This document shows positions 62,076 through 64,000 of a stretch of 64,000 bases of DNA, in pieces; position 1 is the first letter of the stretch; each line of letters begins with the position of its first letter. The stretch is from contig DFEK01000005.1 of NCBI GenBank assembly GCA_002368665.1, forward strand, positions 1-64,000, written 5' to 3'. The position numbers were made by a program, and so were the translations under genes. Under the pieces are notes generated by a model. The model ran no database searches, was not told where the DNA came from, and saw only the letters and a program-made list of their open reading frames with translations. The stretch comes from Lachnospiraceae bacterium UBA3804 (GTDB taxonomy: Bacteria; Bacillota; Clostridia; Lachnospirales; Lachnospiraceae).

Positions 62076-62316
62076 AATTGGGTGTTGATTCTGCAGTTTG
62101 TTCATGCTACGATTCTTTCACAATGAGAGTTTGAGATGAACCAACATAGGAGTATCTTTTGATACGAATTGTAATAGCAGCCAAACTCTTTCATCAGGAT
62201 TCTAATGCCGGATTCCCGGCAGATGCAAATCGCATCAAAATTTCCTGTTTAAACACAACTTTATAATCATTGTTTTAAGCAGGAGAATTGCCAACCTCCT
62301 GCAGAAAGGAGTGTGC

Positions 62317-63270
62317 ATGGCAAAAAGCGAAGCTGTAACAAGAAACGAGCCTGTATCAAGAAATGATGGCTCATCTTCGGAGAGTTCGTCTTCCGGAAAC
62401 CGCGAGTTTAAGGGGGATGTTTTCTCCATGTTGATGAGAGAACCCAAGTATGCATTGCAGGTATATAATGCGCTGAATCATTCCGATTATTCAAATCCGG
62501 AGGAGATTCAGATCATTACCACAAATCATGGGGTATCGCTTTCTATCCGGAACGATGCATCCTTTATGATCGACAGGCATGTGAATTATTATGAGCACCA
62601 GTCCACATACAGCCCGAATATGCCCCTCCGGTGCCTGATTTATTATATTCACGATTTGAAAGAATTCGTAAAATATGATAAGAAAGATTTATACAGCAGA
62701 AGGATGATTCCGATTCCGACGCCGCATTTTGTGATTTTCTATAACGGAGAGGATAAAAGACCGGAAACGGAAGTTATGCGACTGTCCGCAGCCTTTTATC
62801 ATCAAACGGAAGAGCCGGAATTAGAAGTGATCTGCACGGCATACAATATCAATCCCTCCTTTAACGAGGAATTGAAAGAAAAAGCCGGCGTTTTATACGG
62901 GTATACGCATTTTGTGGAAAAGGTCAGAACCTACAGAGAAACGGAAGTATCCTTAAGAGCAGCCATCGACCGGGCAATTGATGAGTGCATAGAGGAAGAT
63001 ATATTAAGAGATTTCTTCCTAAATAACAGAGATGAGGTGGTCAAAGTGACAGATATTGATATGACATTTGAAACCAGACTGCAATATGTAAAGCGCGATT
63101 CCTACGAGGAAGGTTTAGAGGATGGAAGAGCCGAAGGAAGAGAAGAAGGAAGAGCCGAAGAACGATTGCGCGCAGAAACTGCAGAAAGAAGAGCCAATGC
63201 TGCAGAAACAAGAGTGGATGCTCTCCAGAAAGAGCTGGATCAATTAAAGAAACAACTTTCGAAGGATTGA
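62317..63270 (+). CDS. Rpn-family recombination-promoting nuclease / transposase-like protein
   Basis: 317 residues. N-terminal ~35 residues are Ser-rich and disordered. The core matches the Rpn/YhgA-like PD-(D/E)XK nuclease family (FKGDVFSMLMREPKYALQVYNALN, HEHQSTYSPNMPLRCLIYY with the E-x-Q motif as YEHQST, FVIFYNG). The C-terminus has a helical tail of EEGLEDGRAEGREEGRAEE type, typical of these proteins. They promote horizontal transfer or recombination. ATG 62317 follows AAAGGAG; a GTG at 62311 is less likely. Confidence 0.85.
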   Translation: MAKSEAVTRNEPVSRNDGSSSESSSSGNREFKGDVFSMLMREPKYALQVYNALNHSDYSNPEEIQIITTNHGVSLSIRNDASFMIDRHVNYYEHQSTYSPNMPLRCLIYYIHDLKEFVKYDKKDLYSRRMIPIPTPHFVIFYNGEDKRPETEVMRLSAAFYHQTEEPELEVICTAYNINPSFNEELKEKAGVLYGYTHFVEKVRTYRETEVSLRAAIDRAIDECIEEDILRDFFLNNRDEVVKVTDIDMTFETRLQYVKRDSYEEGLEDGRAEGREEGRAEERLRAETAERRANAAETRVDALQKELDQLKKQLSKD

Positions 63271-63327
63271 TAATCTCTCATTTTTGTGCTAATCTTCCAT
63301 AAAGAAAAGAAATCGGAGGATTGACAG

Positions 63328-63468
63328 ATGGCAAAGCCGGAATACAATGCTTATGTATGTATGTATGTATGTATGTATGTATGTATGTATGTATGGGCGG
63401 AGCCTGCAAATCCGGTAAGTAGAGGTATTGTAAAAGATAATAAGAAAAGAGATAAAGCCACAGGATGA
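63328..63468 (+). CDS. 46-residue peptide gene containing a TATG tandem repeat
   Basis: ATG with CGGAGGA before it. The product starts MAKPEYNA, then YVCM repeated three times plus YV, then WAEPANPVSRGIV and a Lys/Arg/Asp-rich end (KDNKKRDKATG). The repeated part is coded by an 11-copy TATG tract, so loss or gain of one unit would shift the frame; three units keep it and add or remove YVCM. The stop lies inside the following terminator stem. It is an isolated small transcription unit; function unknown. Confidence 0.65.
   Translation: MAKPEYNAYVCMYVCMYVCMYVWAEPANPVSRGIVKDNKKRDKATG
63352..63395 (+). repeat. Tetranucleotide repeat (TATG)11
   Basis: Forty-four bases of perfect TATG repeats inside the small gene at 63328. 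A simple sequence repeat of this length is prone to slipped-strand changes. Confidence 0.97.
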
Positions 63469-63488
63469 TTCTGTCCTGTGGTTTTTTT
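63458..63488 (+). terminator. Rho-independent terminator
   Basis: Eight-base stem CCACAGGA / TCCTGTGG with an eight-base loop and a seven-T run, starting within the last codons of the small gene. Confidence 0.93.
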
Positions 63489-63544
63489 GCGGAAAATACT
63501 ATTACTCAAACAAAATGACATGGAGAACGGGAATGGAGGATTCT

Positions 63545-64000
63545 ATGAAAAACGTTAAAATGCATGAAAATTTTAAAAAATTAATAGGAGGATCTAGGTT
63601 AGTATTTGCTGGCGCAGGACTTGGTGCAACATTATTAATGACTGGATGCTCTGGATGTGCTGTTGAAAAAGAACCAGCATCAGAAGTAGTAGTTGAAACT
63701 TCTGAAACACCATCTCAAATAGAGATTATTGAAACTTCTGAACAACCAAGTGAAGAGATTAGTGAAGAAATTAGTGAAGAACCTGTAGTTGAAGAAGCTG
63801 AACTACCTGAATTACCAATTTTAGATGAAAATGGTAATGCATATGTTCCAGGTATGTTTTCTACTGAAGATGTATATGCTGCCATTGATAGAATGGTTGC
63901 TGAAAATGATTTTGAAAATGATCTAGAAAGAGATAAAGCTATTGCTATGATTATTTATATTAACAGCCCATACATTAGTAAAGATACTTTCGTGGCAGTT
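63545..64000 (+). CDS. AT-rich lipoprotein gene, 3' end outside window
   Basis: Open frame of 152 codons to the right edge, from an ATG preceded by GGAGGA. N-terminal signal with lipobox LMTGC, then a long Glu/Ser/Pro/Val linker (SEEISEEISEEPVVEE) and the start of a domain (GMFSTEDVYAAIDRM). The base composition is much more AT-rich than the rest of the window and codon use favours A/T third positions (GAA, AAT, ATT, TTA), unlike its neighbours, suggesting a recently acquired segment such as an integrated element. Family not recognised. Confidence 0.75.
   Translation, partial: MKNVKMHENFKKLIGGSRLVFAGAGLGATLLMTGCSGCAVEKEPASEVVVETSETPSQIEIIETSEQPSEEISEEISEEPVVEEAELPELPILDENGNAYVPGMFSTEDVYAAIDRMVAENDFENDLERDKAIAMIIYINSPYISKDTFVAV

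Overview
The window looks like chromosome from a Gram-positive anaerobe of the Clostridia, most likely a member of the Lachnospiraceae. The evidence is the HrcA/CIRCE-controlled hrcA-grpE-dnaK-dnaJ operon, a methionine synthase split from its reactivation domain, lipoproteins with SpII lipoboxes but no outer-membrane genes, PadR/HAAS/DUF4097 modules, a DUF6465-like protein with a lysine-alanine tail, and many strong Shine-Dalgarno sites. Base composition is even by eye until about 63,490, after which it becomes clearly AT-rich.

Layout. 1-5,000: tail of a choloylglycine-hydrolase-family gene, a beta-propeller-like lipoprotein, a Nudix hydrolase, larB-larC (nickel-pincer cofactor synthesis) and two small membrane proteins. 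5,050-8,750: Fur/Zur-type regulator and zinc/manganese ABC transporter operon behind a Fur-family box. 8,800-13,900: one-carbon/methionine cluster (metF, PH-domain gene, MetH reactivation protein, MetH, TSCPD protein) ending in a frameshifted membrane gene. 14,000-16,400: PadR-HAAS-DUF4097 module 1. 16,600-24,100: pseudaminic-acid-synthase-like gene, SCP2 protein with a histone-H1-like tail, chemotaxis receptor, thiamine pyrophosphokinase, truncated MocR regulator, acyltransferase, LUD protein. 24,600-26,600: PadR module 2. 27,800-32,100: large 2-hydroxyacyl-CoA dehydratase activase pair. 32,100-34,900: minus-strand genes. 35,000-38,600: phosphatase, lysA, fba. 39,200-43,000: a manganese (yybP-ykoY) riboswitch candidate before an ABC exporter. 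43,100-47,500: MoxR-DUF58-transglutaminase operon. 47,500-55,900: cyclophilin, PgeF, GH1 glucosidase, aminotransferase, lysine-alanine-rich DUF6465-like protein, FIST-GGDEF protein. 56,200-61,900: heat-shock operon. 62,300-64,000: Rpn-family nuclease, a 46-residue peptide gene built on an 11-copy TATG repeat, and the start of an AT-rich lipoprotein gene.

The strongest unexplained signal is a family of repeated, structured non-coding elements. Two full copies (24,195-24,524 and 55,887-56,211, about 325-330 bases) and one minimal copy (16,493-16,584) share conserved blocks. Their helix strands change together between copies, including apical stems of quite different sequence in the two full copies, which is internal covariation evidence for an RNA fold. 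The copy at 55,887 is followed by its own intrinsic terminator. I could not assign the family to a known RNA class from memory.

Other signals worth a second look are the TATG tetranucleotide tract inside a small gene, the manganese riboswitch before an exporter, a 29-base repeated operator array at the first PadR promoter, two genes that appear to need a one-base frameshift, and the composition break at the right edge.
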